In this document: one piece after another, positions 33,336 through 44,388 of the stretch
Numbering within the stretch: the stretch's first letter is position 1
Layout: each line of letters opens with the position of its first letter
Assembly (NCBI GenBank): GCA_022702705.1
Contig: CM040422.1
Coordinates: 42,555,270-42,619,269, forward strand
DNA: 64,000 bases
Direction: 5' to 3'
DNA from: Papilionanthe hookeriana x Papilionanthe teres
Lineage: Eukaryota; Streptophyta; Magnoliopsida; Asparagales; Orchidaceae
Translations under genes and position numbers: made by a program
Notes under the pieces: model-generated
Told to the model about the DNA's origin: nothing
The model's input: the letters and a program-made list of their open reading frames with translations, nothing else
Database searches by the model: none

Positions 33336-34505
33336 TTACTCCTCATCAGTCTCAGAAGTCTCATCCTCTCTAATGTCTCCCATTGATTGACGATGAATGA
33401 ACAGATTGTAGAATGGACGATATGGGAATTCCTCAGATGAATCTTCAGCCACTACAACATTCTTCTTCAATAGATTAATCAGACCTAACTCAATTCGACC
33501 AGTATGATCAAATTGCTCTTTCATCCTCCAATCAATGTGATCAAATAAATCAGAAATATTATTAATAGCATTCATAACATTTTATACATCATTTTCCAAC
33601 TTCTTTGACTTCTTCAATATCATCCTCGAACTTTCAAAATAGTAAGGTTGAATAGGTTGTGAATTTTCAGTGGGCTGATCAGCAAGCAAATCCTTGTCTC
33701 CTTCATCACCAACTATTTTGTAGTCATAAAGATCATTGGGATCAATAGGTCTTCAGGGTAGAAGAACTTTCTCCCAACTTTCATATGGCACAAGTGTTTG
33801 ACTACATAACAGAAATATGGTGGACGGGTGTCCAAGCCCATATTTAGATCCATGCACAATCAATCCCAGAACAGATTTGATAATGATTAATCCAATATCC
33901 ACTGGCCTTCCAGTTTGTATACCGAAATTCAGAGTAGCATTTTCCTTCGTCACCTTACTTATCTTCATAGTAGGAATTAATTTTGCTGAAATAAAGTAAT
34001 GTCACTTATTTGATACAGGATTCAAGGATGAAGAAGAGAAACTGACATATCCATTATCCCTTACTTCCCATTCTTCATTCTCATCCGTCAAATAACGATA
34101 GATTTCATTCATATCATTGCTCGTAGCATTGAAATTTGCGTAATGACAAATAGGTACACTTTCTATTATGAAGAGATCATTAATCCTTGCAGGAGTGAAT
34201 GGTACATACCTTCCTCGCATAAAGACACAACATTGGTTGATTCCATGCAGATTTGCATAAAATTCTTTCACGACCGGAACAACCAGTACGGCGGTAGTGT
34301 AGCATAACACTTCCCAATGTCTTTGCTTCATTGTCTCTTCAACTCTTGTCGTCCGACTCTCCAAACCTCGATTCACAAAGCCTCATTCCTTTATAATCCT
34401 TCTTTTCATCATCACTTTATGGAATAGAAGCTGAGCCTTGAAACTAATGAACTTCCGTCGGTTGTAGATGTGAGATCTAGGGAGTTCAATGGAGTGGGAA
34501 TCCAT
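33336..34505 (-). pseudogene. E4 ORF3a, full-length form
   Basis: Minus-strand ATG at 34505-34503 (MDSHSIELPRSHIYNRRKF), one stop near 34380, then the open N-domain 34376-34002: RHWEVLCYTTAVLVVPVVKEFYANLHG, VFMRGRYVPFTPARIN, YLTDENEEW, VSFSSSSLNPVSN. It continues 33968-33753 (MKISKVTKENATLNFGIQTGRPVDIGLIIIKSVLGL, GLGHPSTIFLLCSQTLVPYESWE), then a linker, and 33575-33336 the tail ISDLFDHIDWRMKEQFDHT, LINLLKK, FPYRPFYNLF and acidic end. About 390 codons, the same domain order as ORF3b but diverged in sequence. Families 1 and 2 keep only the tail. Function unknown. Confidence 0.83.
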
Positions 34506-34644
34506 GGGATGCTAATTGGGAAAGGTAGTTTTCGTTCTTCTGGTGGTTATGAGTTTAAAATGGAGTTTTGGGGTGTTTTAAGGAAGAAGATCCTGCTCAA
34601 AACCGCCAAAATCTGCATTTTAAAATTTAAAAACCGTCACCCAG

Positions 34645-34740
34645 AGTTTGGGCCCCGGCGGCGCTCGATAGGGGGTCGGCGGCGCTCAAACTAGAAATTC
34701 GGCTGGTACAAAAGAATAGTGCGCCGGTGGCACCAGTGAT
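34645..34740 (-). repeat. GC palindromes before E4 ORF3a
   Basis: Plus-strand reading: GGCCCCGGCGGCGC, GGGTCGGCGGCGC, GCGCCGGTGGCACC. They lie 140-235 bp upstream of the ORF3a start on the minus strand. Confidence 0.75.
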
Positions 34741-34902
34741 AAAAATTTTCACTGAACTTCGTTTGGCTCAAAATACTTCGCTTTCTCAATAGGATCCAAT
34801 ATATTTTTAATTTTTAACTTATTCAGGGGTAATTAAGATTCTTAAGTATCAAACTAAAAGTACAAATAACTATAAGCAAGCAAATACAACACACAAACAA
34901 AC

Positions 34903-34951
34903 ATATGTGTTGCCTCCCATAAAGCGCTTGGTTTAACGTCGTCAGCTCGAC
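34903..34951 (-). other. Conserved block after the pol stop (E4)
   Basis: Minus strand GTCGAGCTGACGACGTTAAA, then CCAAGCGCTTTATGGGAGG and CAACACATA. Starts 12 nt after the stop (34965-34963). Confidence 0.85.
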
Positions 34952-34962
34952 AAACCATTCAG

Positions 34963-36200
34963 TTAATCAGGATGACTTGGCAATAAAACCTCTTTCAAAT
35001 CAGGGGAAAACCCTTCAAAGTACGGTTTTAAAAGATGCCCATTAACCTTGAAAATATTTCCAGTTTTAGTATCCTTGATATAAACAACTCCGAAAGAATG
35101 AACTTTCACTACAGTAAATAGTCCTATCCATCTGGACTTAAGTTCCCAGGAAATAATTTCAATCTCGTGTTATATAATAAAACTCTTTGTCCAGGTTCAA
35201 ATCATTTTTTTCAATAACTTCAGATCATGCCACAATTTCATTTCTCTTTATAAATTCTATCATTATGATATGATTCATTTTTGATTTCTTCCAACTCATT
35301 CAATTGCATAAATCTTTTCTCTCCCACATTTTTCAAATTAAAATTCAACTCCTTAATCGCCCAATATGCTTTATGCTCCAATTCAACTGGCAAATGGCAA
35401 GTTTTGCCAAATACTAATCTATAAGGAGACATTCCAATAGGGGTCTTAAAAGCTATCCTATAAGCCATAATGTGGTATCTAATCTACCAGACCAATCTAA
35501 TTTATGAATATCCACTATTTTCTCCAAAATTCTTTTAATTTCTCTATTTGATACTTCCGCTAAACCACTAGTCTGGGGATGATAAGCAATAGAGATCCTA
35601 TGAATAATGTTATACTTTTCAATTAATCTCTTAATTTGATTATTTCTGAAATGGGATCCACCATCAGTTATAATTACTCTCGGCTTTCCATATCTTGTAA
35701 ATACATTTTTCTTTAAAAATATTGAAACACTCTGAGCATAACATCTTGGTAAAGCAATAGCTTCAATCCATTTCGAAACATAATCTACAACGACCAATAT
35801 ATATAAATTTCTAAATGAAGGTGTAAATGGTCCCATAAAATCTAATCCCCATACATCAAAGATTTCAACTTCCAAATTATAATTCAGAGGCATTTCGTTT
35901 CTTCTAGAAACATTACCTACTCTTTGACATCGATCATAAAATTTAACATATTTATAAACATCACGAAAAAGAGTTGGCCAATAAAATCTAGATTGTAAAA
36001 TCTTATAAGTTATTTTATCAACACCAAAATGACCTCCAAATTCAGAATCATGACATCTCTAAATGATTGGATTAATTTCTTCATGTGGTACACATCTTCT
36101 AATAATCATATCCTTACTCTGTTTATATAAATATGTCTCATCCCAAAAATCAATTTTAGCATCATATTTAATTTTTTTTTTGCTGTTGCCATGTTAAATC
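34963..36200 (-). pseudogene. E4 integrase, catalytic triad intact
   Basis: Minus strand. The zinc domain at about 36060-35900 has HDSEFGGHFGVDK and CDRCQRVGN-like residues, with the first His-Cys pair readable through single lesions. The core is open at 35893-35453: first Asp 35842-35840 (WGLDFMGPF), second Asp 35665-35663 (ITDGGSHF), Glu 35557-35555 (GLAEVSNREIK), spacing D-35-E. The C-terminal part overlaps at 35468-35238 (SPYRLVFGKTCHLPVELEHKAYWAIKELN) and continues degraded to the stop at 34965-34963. It is the only integrase here with all three catalytic acids, though stops and shifts elsewhere make it a pseudogene. Confidence 0.88.
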
Positions 36201-38217
36201 TGATGGTATAATGTCACTAACAATATAATTCACAATATCAGCATACCAAGGCAAATTCTTTTCCATAAGAATATACAATTGTTCATCAGGAAAAGTTTCT
36301 GTAACTTCCTTCTCAAATTCAGACAATTTATCATATTCTATTCTTCACAAATGATCAGCAATTTGATTATCAGGTCCTTTCCTATCAACTATTTCAAAAT
36401 CAAATTCTTTTAAGAGGAGTATCCATCTAATCAATCTAGGTTTAGCATCCTTCTTTTGCATTAGATACTTGATAGCTAAGTGATCAGTATGCACTATACT
36501 TTTAGTCCCAATTAAATAAGGTCTAAACTTATCAAAAGCAATACTATAGCTAATAATTCCCTTTCAGTAGTGTTATAATTAATTTGAGCATCATTAAGAG
36601 TTCTACTAGCAAAGTAAATAACTTTAAAAGTTTTAGCATATCTTTGCCCCAACGCAACTCTAATAGCATAATCACTAGCATCACACATTAATTCAAAGGG
36701 TTTCTCCCAATTAGGTGAAATAATTATAGGAGCTGTGATTAATTTTTATTTAAGTAATTCAAATGCACACAAACATTCTTCATTAAAATCAAACTTCCTA
36801 TCATTTTCTAGAAGTTGGCACAAGGGTTTAGTAATTTTAGAAAAATCTTTCATATAATGCCAGTAAAATCCAGCATGTCCTAAGAAACTCTGCACCTCTC
36901 TCACAGTAGTGAGTGGTGGTAATCTCTCAATTACTTGAATTTTAGCAGGATCAACCTCCACACCAAATTCAGAAATTGTATGCCCAAGCATTATTCCTCC
37001 TGCAACCATAAATTAACATTTTTACCAGTTCAGAACTAAATTTATTTTTTCGCAGAGTTGCAAATCTTTTGGCAAGTTTTCCAAACAAATATCAAATGAA
37101 GTTCCAAACATAGAAAAATCATCCATGAAAACTTCTATTCCATTATCTATCATACTACTGAAGATAGACATCATATATCTTTGAAAAGTTGCAGGTGAAT
37201 TAGACAATCCAAAAGGCATTTTTCTAAAAGCAAATGTTTCATAGGGGCTAGTAAACATTATATTTTCTTGATCCTCAGGAGCAATAGGTATTTGATGATA
37301 ACCAGTATATCCATCCAAAAAGCAATAGTACTTGTGTCCAGCAAGTCTATCCAACATTTGATCGAGAAAAGGAAGAGGAAAGTAGTCTTTTCGGGTGGCA
37401 GCATTAAGTATTCTATAATCAATACAAATTCGACATCCATTAACTTGTCTAGTAGGTAAAATTTCATTCTTTTCATCCACTTCCACAGTCACTCCACCTT
37501 TCTTCGGTACACAATGAATTGGAATTACCTAAGAACTATCTGAAATAGGATAAATAATTCCAGCATCTAGCCATTTTAAAAATTTCCTTCTTAACTACTT
37601 CTTTCATTATAGATTTAATCTCCTTTGTGGATCAATTTTATGTTTATGTTCTTCATTTAATAAAATTCTATGCATACAGATCGAAGGACTGTTTCCTTTG
37701 ATATCTGCCAAAGTCCATCCAAAAGCATTTTTGTATCTTTTTAAGATTTCCAATAATTTTTGTTCTTGATATTCAGTTAACTCCGAAGATAATATAACTG
37801 GTAGGGTAGATGATTCTCCTAAGAACATATACTTTAAATGCATAGGGAGAATTTTAATCTCAAGTTCAGGAGGTTTATCAATAAATGAAATTAGACTTTT
37901 ATCTCCACCTTCCATGGTATCTAACACTTTAAATTTCTCCTGAATATACTTCAATTCCTTATTCTTCTCATTATCTAAATCTGTTTCATTTTCAGTTTCA
38001 TCTTCAATTATATCTTCATACTCCATATTCTTTTCAAAATCTCTTTAAAATAATCATTTCTCAAATATTCGCAGACTTCCATCCTAAAACATTCATTATC
38101 TTTTGCAACTGAGGCATACTTCATAGATTTCAAAATATTAAAGGACACCTGTTGATCATTAACTCTCATAGTTAATTCCCCTTTTTGAACATCGATTGCC
38201 GCTCTTCCAGTAGCTTA
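36201..38217 (-). pseudogene. E4 protease end, reverse transcriptase and RNase H
   Basis: Begins abruptly inside the protease tail (GRAAIDVQKGELTMRVND, about 38210-38150), acidic linker (38026-37930), PSICMHRILLNEEH, then RT 37492-37022: RICIDYRILNAATRKDYFPLPFLDQMLDRL, FRKMPFGLSNSPATFQRYMM and FMDDFSMFG with Asp-Asp at 37123-37118. 37009-36746 holds GHTISEFGVEVDPAKI and SFLGHAGFY. RNase H at about 36710-36440. A few stops and frameshifts separate these pieces. Polymerase residues are intact. Confidence 0.88.
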
Positions 38218-38268
38218 AGTTCATTAAGAGGTAAAGATCATTGGTTGTCTCAATGCCCCTTTTTAAAA
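38210..38268. other. Deletion junction in E4: protease tail fused to mid-LTR
   Basis: Protease homology stops at about 38215 and LTR homology (CCCCCTCTTCTAAGC) resumes at about 38268, with roughly 50 bp of unplaced filler between. Missing: LTR end, primer site, gag and most of protease. Confidence 0.75.
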
Positions 38269-39449
38269 TTCCCCCTCTTCTAAGCATGTAAAGAACATTG
38301 TCATATCTTAAGTTTAGTCACTAAGTCTATGGCCAGGTTGGGAGGATACCGGATCTCACTATGGAGCTCCCACTCACCCTTCACCCGAAGGCTAACCATA
38401 AGCATAAGTTACCAATCTTAAGACCAAATTGGGGATCCCATTCTGTCACCATGAAATCTCAAATTTGAAGTCCATCAAAACTCAATTCCCTATTTATTTG
38501 CACTTAATCCCCATGAACTATACAATTCATTCACAAACATTAAATGGTTTCTTCATTCTTGTTGTAGAATATTCAATTCTTTTGGAATTAATATTCCTCA
38601 ACATGTTTTAACAATTCAATTGGTCGGATTGAAAAGTAAATTAAGTTCTAAATGAAAGAAACAATACAACTTCATAATACTTTAAGGGCACATCAATTCC
38701 ACATCATCACATCATTACTACTTCATGCAAGAAGAAAGGCAAGGGAAACTAATCACAATTCATGGAGAAGATATGAAAACACATGGATTTTATGTATAAA
38801 AGAAGAGTCATACAAACCACAAAAGTAAATAATACTTATATATTTCTATTCCCCAAGCAAATTCTTCAAAGTCCCCTTGATTCCTTTTATCATCCTTGCA
38901 ACACTTGATTTCTCCCTTTGGAACAAAGATGAAGAAGCAATCTCTCACTTTACTTCCTCTTCTCCCTTCCTTAGAGAATAATCTCTCTTAAAATCACAAA
39001 CCCTAACTCTCTCTTACACTTTCCTCACACTCTCTACAGCAATTCTCTTCTATTCCTCCTCTCTATTTTCATCTTGGACACTTAATTTAATGTTAGGAAC
39101 GAATTCCCCAAGATTTTCTTCAAGCACCTCTTCAAAAATCTGCCAAAACTTTTGAATTCAAAGTGAACTGACATAGGGGGCCAGCGGTGCCCGATAGTGC
39201 CACCGGCAGCTCCCTATATTGCCAATAAATTTGAACTCTCCGGAATAGGACGTCGGCAGCTCCAGAACTGTTTTCCTCCAAATTGCTCCATTTTGCTCCA
39301 AATTTGTTCCTTTTTTCATCTTTTCACTCCAATCACCTATAATCATCGTACCTGCAATAAATCATAAAAAATACTTTCCTTTAAAGTGTAATATCACCAA
39401 AAATATGTAAAAACAAATAGCTAAAAGAGTATATATTTTTGGTGCATCA
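38266..39449 (-). repeat. E4 5' LTR, truncated at its 3' end
   Basis: Matches 28850-30060 closely. GC palindrome region at 39178-39260 is more eroded than in the 3' LTR, and about 30 bp including one unit are missing near 39250. Confidence 0.9.
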
Positions 39450-41310
39450 AAAATCTGAAAGTAAAGAATTGGAACACAAGCAAGAAGAGGAATTACAATA
39501 TTCTGAAGATTTTCATGAGGAAGATATAAATTATGTTCATGAAAATTTTGAAATGTTGGACATGACTAAAACAGATGAATCTTTTGGTCCATCAATTGAA
39601 AAACCTCTTGAACTTGATTTAAAGATGCTTCCTAATAATTTTAAAGATGCCTTTTTAAGTGATTCCTCAACTTTGCTAGTTATAATTTCCTCTCAATTAA
39701 CTAAAAGAGAAGAAGAGAGTTTGCTTGAAATTTTGAAGAAATATAAGAAGACCTTTAGATGGACAATAGCTGATATTTATGAAATCAGTCCTTCAATATG
39801 TATGCATAGAATCCTTAAGGAGGATAACTGCAATCCTCGGGTTGATCCTCAAAGGATATTAAATCCTATCATGAAAGAAGTTGTTAAGAAAGAAATCGTA
39901 AAGTGATTGGATGCTGGAAGTATCTACCCTATTTTAGATAGTGCATGGGTTAGTCCTATTCACTGTGTACCTAAGAAAGGAGGAGTTACTGTGATTGTGA
40001 ATGAAAAGAATGAAATAATACTAGTAAGACAAGTTACAGGATGGAGAATATGTATTGATTATAGAAAATTAAACTTTGCCACCAGGAAAGATCATTTTCC
40101 ACTTCCCTTTCTAGATTAGATGTTGGATAAACTGGCTGGGCATAATTATTTTTGTTTTCTGGATGGATATACTAGTTACCACCATATTCAAATTGCTCAT
40201 GAGGATCAAGAGAAAACGTTTACCAGTCCTTACGGTACATTTTCTTTTAGAAGAATGCCCTTTGGTTTATATAATGCCCCAACTACATTTCAGAGATGTA
40301 TGATGGCAATTTTCTGTGATTTAATAGAAAAAGGAATTGGAGCTTTTATGGATGACTTTTTAGTGTTTGGAATTTCATTTAAATCAGGTTTAGAACATCT
40401 ATCTAAAGTTCTAAAATGTTGTGAAGAAACTAATTTGGTCTTTAACTGGGAGAAATACCAAATTATAGTAGTAGGACGAATTGTTTTAGGACATAGTATA
40501 TCACAAAATGGTATGGAAGTAGATCCTACAAAAATTGAAGTGATCTCTAATTTACCTTGCCCAACTAATGTAAGGGGAATTAGAAGTTTTCTGGGACATG
40601 TGGGATTTTACAAGCATTATATTAAAGACTTTTCATAAATTTCAAAGCCTTTATGCCGTTTACTGGAAAAAGATGTGATTTTTAATTTTGATGATGATTT
40701 CCTAAAAGCTTTTGAAACATTAAAAGAAAAATTAATCACTGCACTTGTTATAGTTTCATCTAACCCGGAAAATCCTTTTGAATTAATGTGTGATGTTAGT
40801 GATTATGTTATTGGAGCTGTTTTAGGTCAAAAATATGATAGAATTTTCAAAGTGATTTACTATGTTAGTAAAACTCTTAATGAAGCTCAAATTAATTATA
40901 CCACTACTGAAGAGTTATTAGCTATAGTATTTGCTTTTGATAAATTCAGATCATATTTAATTGAAAATAAATGTGTGGTGCATACTGATCATTCTGTTAT
41001 TAAGTATTTAATGAAGAAGAATGATGCAAAACTAAGATTGATTAGATAGATTCTTCTTTTGCAAGAATTTGATTTCGAGATAGTAGATAGGAAGGGTGCT
41101 GATAATCAAATTGCTGATCATCTGTCTAGGCTTGAAACTGAAAAATCTCTCTATGATGCTGAAGAAATTAATGAACATTTTCATGATGAAAAATTGTTCA
41201 CTTTTAATGAGTGGTGTGTTACGTGGTATGCCAAAATTGTAAAATTTATTGTCAGTAATATTTTACCCTATGGTTTAACATACCAGGAAGTAGAAGAAAT
41301 TTCTATCTGA
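39450..41310 (+). pseudogene. E3 reverse transcriptase and RNase H
   Basis: Resumes the E3 pol frame after E4 (KSESKELEHKQEEE). PSICMHRILKEDN, WVSPIHCVPKKGGV, WRICIDYRKLNFATRKDHFPLPFLD, stop at 40117-40119, then MLDKLAGHNYFCFLDGYTSYHH, MPFGLYNAPTTFQRCMM and FMDDFLVFG (Asp-Asp 40351-40356), GHVGFYKHYIKDFS, stop near 40638. RNase H from 40675: LMCDVSDYVIGAVLGQ, TTTEELLAIVFAFDKF, CVVHTDHSVIKYLM, stop near 41049, then FEIVDRKGADNQIADHLSR. Only four or five in-frame stops: fairly young. Confidence 0.9.
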
Positions 41311-42482
41311 AGCTAAGATTTATTTTTGGGATGACCCGTTTTATATAAACAAGGAAATGATTTGATTATTCGAAGATGTGTGCCTTTAGAAGAAACTTAT
41401 GAAATTATTCAAAAATATCATAATTCTGATTATGGGGGACATTTTGGAGTTGATAAAACTGCATATAAAATCTTACAATCTGGATTTTATTGGCCTACAA
41501 TTTTTAAGGATGTTAATGTTTATATTAAAAATTGTGATCAATGTCAACGTGTAGGCAATATTTCTAGAAGAAATGAGATGCCCCTCAATTATATGTTGGA
41601 AGTTGAAATATTTGACGTTTGGGGATTAGATTTCATGAGACCATCTATACCATCTTTCAGAAATACATATATTTTAATAGCAGTAGACTATGTATCTAAA
41701 TGGATGAAGCTGTTACTTTACCTCGATGTGATGCTCAAAGTGTTGCAAAGTTTTTTAAATAAGAATATATTTTACAGATTTGGAAAACCAAGAGTAATCA
41801 TAACTATTAGGGGAAGTCATTTGAGAAATGCAATTATGGGAAGTTAGTAAAGAAATATCATATTAACCATCGCATTGCTACTACTTATCATCCGTAGACA
41901 AGTGGTTTGGTTGAATTATCCAATCGTGAAATTAAAAGAACATTGGAAAAGACTGTTAATCCAAATAGAAGGATTGGTCAATCAAATTGAATTATGCTTT
42001 GTGGGCCTATAGGAATATCCCCATATAGGCTAATTTTTGGAAAAGCTTATCATTTACCAGTTGAACTTGAGCATAAAGCATATTGGGCTATTAAAGAGTT
42101 CAATTTTAATTTGAAAGATGTTGGAGAAAAGAGATTGTTGCAATTAAATGAACTTGAAGAGATAAGAAATGAATCTAATGAAAATGCTAAGATTTATAAA
42201 GAAAAGATGAAGGTGTGGCATGATCAGAAGATTCTTACTAAAAATCTTGAGCCAGGGCAAAAAGTTTTACTATATAATGCAAGATCGTGAATTTTTGCTG
42301 GAAAACTTAAGTCCATGTGGATGGGCCCATTTATTGTGATGAAAGTTTTTTCATATGGAGCTGTGGATATTAAAGATCCTAAGAATGGAAAAATATTTAA
42401 AGTGAATGGACATAAACTTAAACCTTACTTTTCAGTCAATCAATCTAAACCTGATGAGAATCTGATGTTGGGTCACTCATAA
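41311..42482 (+). pseudogene. E3 integrase, second catalytic Asp lost
   Basis: Zinc domain HNSDYGGHFGVDK .. CDQCQRVGN (41420-41560). First Asp at 41629-41631 (WGLDFM, then R in place of the usual G). At 41805-41807 ATT (Ile) replaces the second Asp, followed by Arg for Gly. Glu intact at 41913-41915, exactly 36 codons on. Frameshifts near 41305, 41710 and 41850 and stops near 41897 and 41988. C-terminal RLIFGKAYHLPVELEHKAYWAIKE, LEPGQKVLLYNA and the end at 42480-42482. Confidence 0.88.
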
Positions 42483-42496
42483 TAAGCTCTAGGTAC

Positions 42497-42544
42497 GTCA
42501 GGCTGATGACGTTAAACCAAGCGCTTTGTGGGAGGCAACCCATA
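42497..42544 (+). other. Conserved block after the pol stop (E3)
   Basis: CGTCAGGCTGATGACGTTAA, then ACCAAGCGCTTTGTGGG and AGGCAACCCATA. Essentially identical to E2. Confidence 0.87.
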
Positions 42545-42722
42545 TTTATTGGTGTGCTTTGCTTTATGTTTGCTTTATGTGCTTTTATTTAGTTTGATTT
42601 GAGAAATGTGGTAGCATTTTGGAGTTTTTTATGTTATATTAATATTTATTTAACCTTATTTGATGACTTAGAGGAGTCAGAATGAAGATTTTGACGTTTG
42701 ACAGAACTGTGAAAAAATGTAC

Positions 42723-42885
42723 ACTGGCGGTTATGCGCCGCTGGTTTGTGCATAGGTGCCATAGTTATAAAAAGTGTGAAAAATGAGTTTCTAGAAGCCT
42801 AAATCGTGGGTAAGTAGTTTTTGGAGTTATTAAGGAGTTTTAATGCGTCTAGGGTTAGTTTTGTGCCTTCCCAAGTTTATAAAAA
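42723..42885 (+). promoter_or_regulatory. GC units plus TATA boxes upstream of E3 ORF3a (candidate internal promoter)
   Basis: CTGGCGGTTATGCGCCGCTG and GCATAGGTGCCATAG echo the family 2 LTR units. TATAAAAA occurs at 42766-42773 and, in strong context (TTTATAAAAAGGCC), at 42878-42885, 77 bp before the ORF3a start. Confidence 0.6.
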
Positions 42886-42962
42886 GGCCCTGAATTTATG
42901 GATACTTGCCTGAGTTCTTAGTTTCATTCCTGAGTTTTAAAAAGAGTATTTTGAGTGCAAAA

Positions 42963-43539
42963 ATGTCTTCTTAGGAGAGCGAAGTTAAGAAGAAAGAGGG
43001 TGACAACAAGAAGAAGTTTTTTTGTGAAAGTGCGCAAGAGTTATATAATGAATTTCTGGTTGTGAGTATCCAAGGAATAGATGAAAGGATTACGAAGATC
43101 GAGGCTGTTGTGGAGTTTATTGATGCAAAGGTAAATGAAATTAATGCACATTCAGCGCACATTGTATAGCAACTCAAAAGCAATTCAGTCATACAAGTCA
43201 TGTGGAAGAAGCGGATTGAGCGATGTTTCTGAAGAACAAATGGATAGAAGAAGATGATGTAAGAGCTTTCAATCATCGCCCATTTTATTAGATTTACATG
43301 TCATATGGGTAAATGAAATTAATGCACATTTAGAGCACCTTGGATGGCAACTCAAAAAGCAATTCAGTCATACAAGTCATGTGGAAGAAGCGGATTGAGT
43401 GATGTTTTTAAAGAACAAATGGACAGAAGAAGAAGATGTAAGAGCTTTCAATCATCGCCCATTTTATCAGATTTACATTCCATATGGTTCAAATGGAACT
43501 AATGGTGGTTCTGGATATAATCCACCTAATGGAGATTAG
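42963..43539 (+). pseudogene. E3 ORF3a, short form with a tandem duplication
   Basis: ATG at 42963 followed at once by a stop (MSS-stop-ESEVKKKEGDNKKK), then a helical region (ESAQELYNEFLV .. IQGIDERITKIEAVVEFID). The conserved tail, HLGWQLKKQF, KNKWTEEED and HRPFYQIYIPYG, is present twice through a 178-bp tandem duplication (43131-43308, 43309-43487), the first copy more damaged. Stop at 43537-43539. Equivalent to E2 11683-12042 and to the end of E4 ORF3a; lacks the EFYAN domain. The opposite-strand open frame at 42971-43276 is a shadow. Confidence 0.7.
43131..43487 (+). repeat. 178-bp tandem duplication in E3 ORF3a
   Basis: Two units starting GTAAATGAAATTAATGCACA and ending CATATGG, with about a dozen differences. 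Confidence 0.93.
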
Positions 43540-44388
43540 AATTAAATTTTGTGTGGTCTTGTGGTTTGGTTATGTGTGTTTAGTGTTTTAAGTGTGTGGT
43601 TTTTTAATGTTTGTGTTTGTTACACTTTACATGTGTTTGCTACATCTCAATGACGTAAATTTGTGTTTTAAATTACATGTGTTTGAACTTATGTATTGTG
43701 GAATTTCATCCAAAGTGCTTGGATAGAAATTTATAGTTTGTATTAAGTGTGTTTTGATATTTAAGTAATATAAGTTTTTGTTTGTGTGAGATTTGTGTGG
43801 ACTCACTGGAGATTAAAGTATACATTTGGAGTATTAGAAGAGTTTATGGGGAGAAATAAAAATTTGAAGTGATTAAAGGTGATTAACTAAGATTTTTTAT
43901 GGAATTAACTTAATTGCCAAAATTTGGGTACTGCGGTTAAGCGCCAAACTGATGGCACATAGGCGCCAGATTTCGCGGCTAAGCGTCGCACGCCTCGCGC
44001 ATAGATGCCGGTTCGTGAAAATCAATTTTCTACAGTTTAAAACCCTAATTTTGTCATTTTTAACACCACCATCACCTTCAACCTCTCGGTTTCGAGAAAT
44101 AAGAGCATAGGGCATCACTAATTTGGATCATTTTAGAGCCGATTTTGTCGAAATTTGTTGGATTTGAGTTCCTTAAGGTATGATCACTACTCCTAAGTAA
44201 AAATTATTTATTTTCACCATGTATTTTAAGTACATTATTGAAAAATCCAAAAATCACTCTTCATGGTGAAAATTTGATGAAAAGCATGAGAAATTGCTTG
44301 GATTTAGTAGAGTTTGCCTTTTGAAGTTAAGTTAACAAGTTTAGTTTAAATTTGGAATTTATGGTGAATTTTTTGTGAATTTTTAGAG
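43540..44388 (+). other. Leader between E3 ORF3a and ORF3b with GC units
   Basis: AT-rich to 43920. At 43928-44012 there is a run of GC units (GGTTAAGCGCCAAACTGATG, GCACATAGGCGCCAGATTTC, GCGGCTAAGCGTCGCACGCC, CGCGCATAGATGCCGG). TTTAAAACCC follows. The rest holds nothing recognisable. Confidence 0.7.

Larger units (their letters stand above)
28404..39449 (-). mobile_element. E4: Athila-like Ty3 element, family 3, 5' internal region deleted, 11.0 kb
   Basis: Minus-strand order from 39449: truncated 5' LTR (38266-39449), pol (38217-34963), conserved block, ORF3a, ORF3b, 3' UTR, polypurine tract, 3' LTR (30060-28404). Termini TGATGC and GCATCA form a 6-bp inverted repeat. Flanks GAAAT (28399-28403) and AAAAT (39450-39454) are a 5-bp duplication with one mismatch, and removing E4 rejoins the E3 pol frame in register. 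Primer site, gag, most of protease and the 3' end of the 5' LTR are missing. It is the best-preserved copy for ORF3a, ORF3b and integrase. Confidence 0.92.

Noticed and set aside
42971..43276. Minus-strand frame of 101 codons
   Set aside because: Shadow of E3 ORF3a on the opposite strand.
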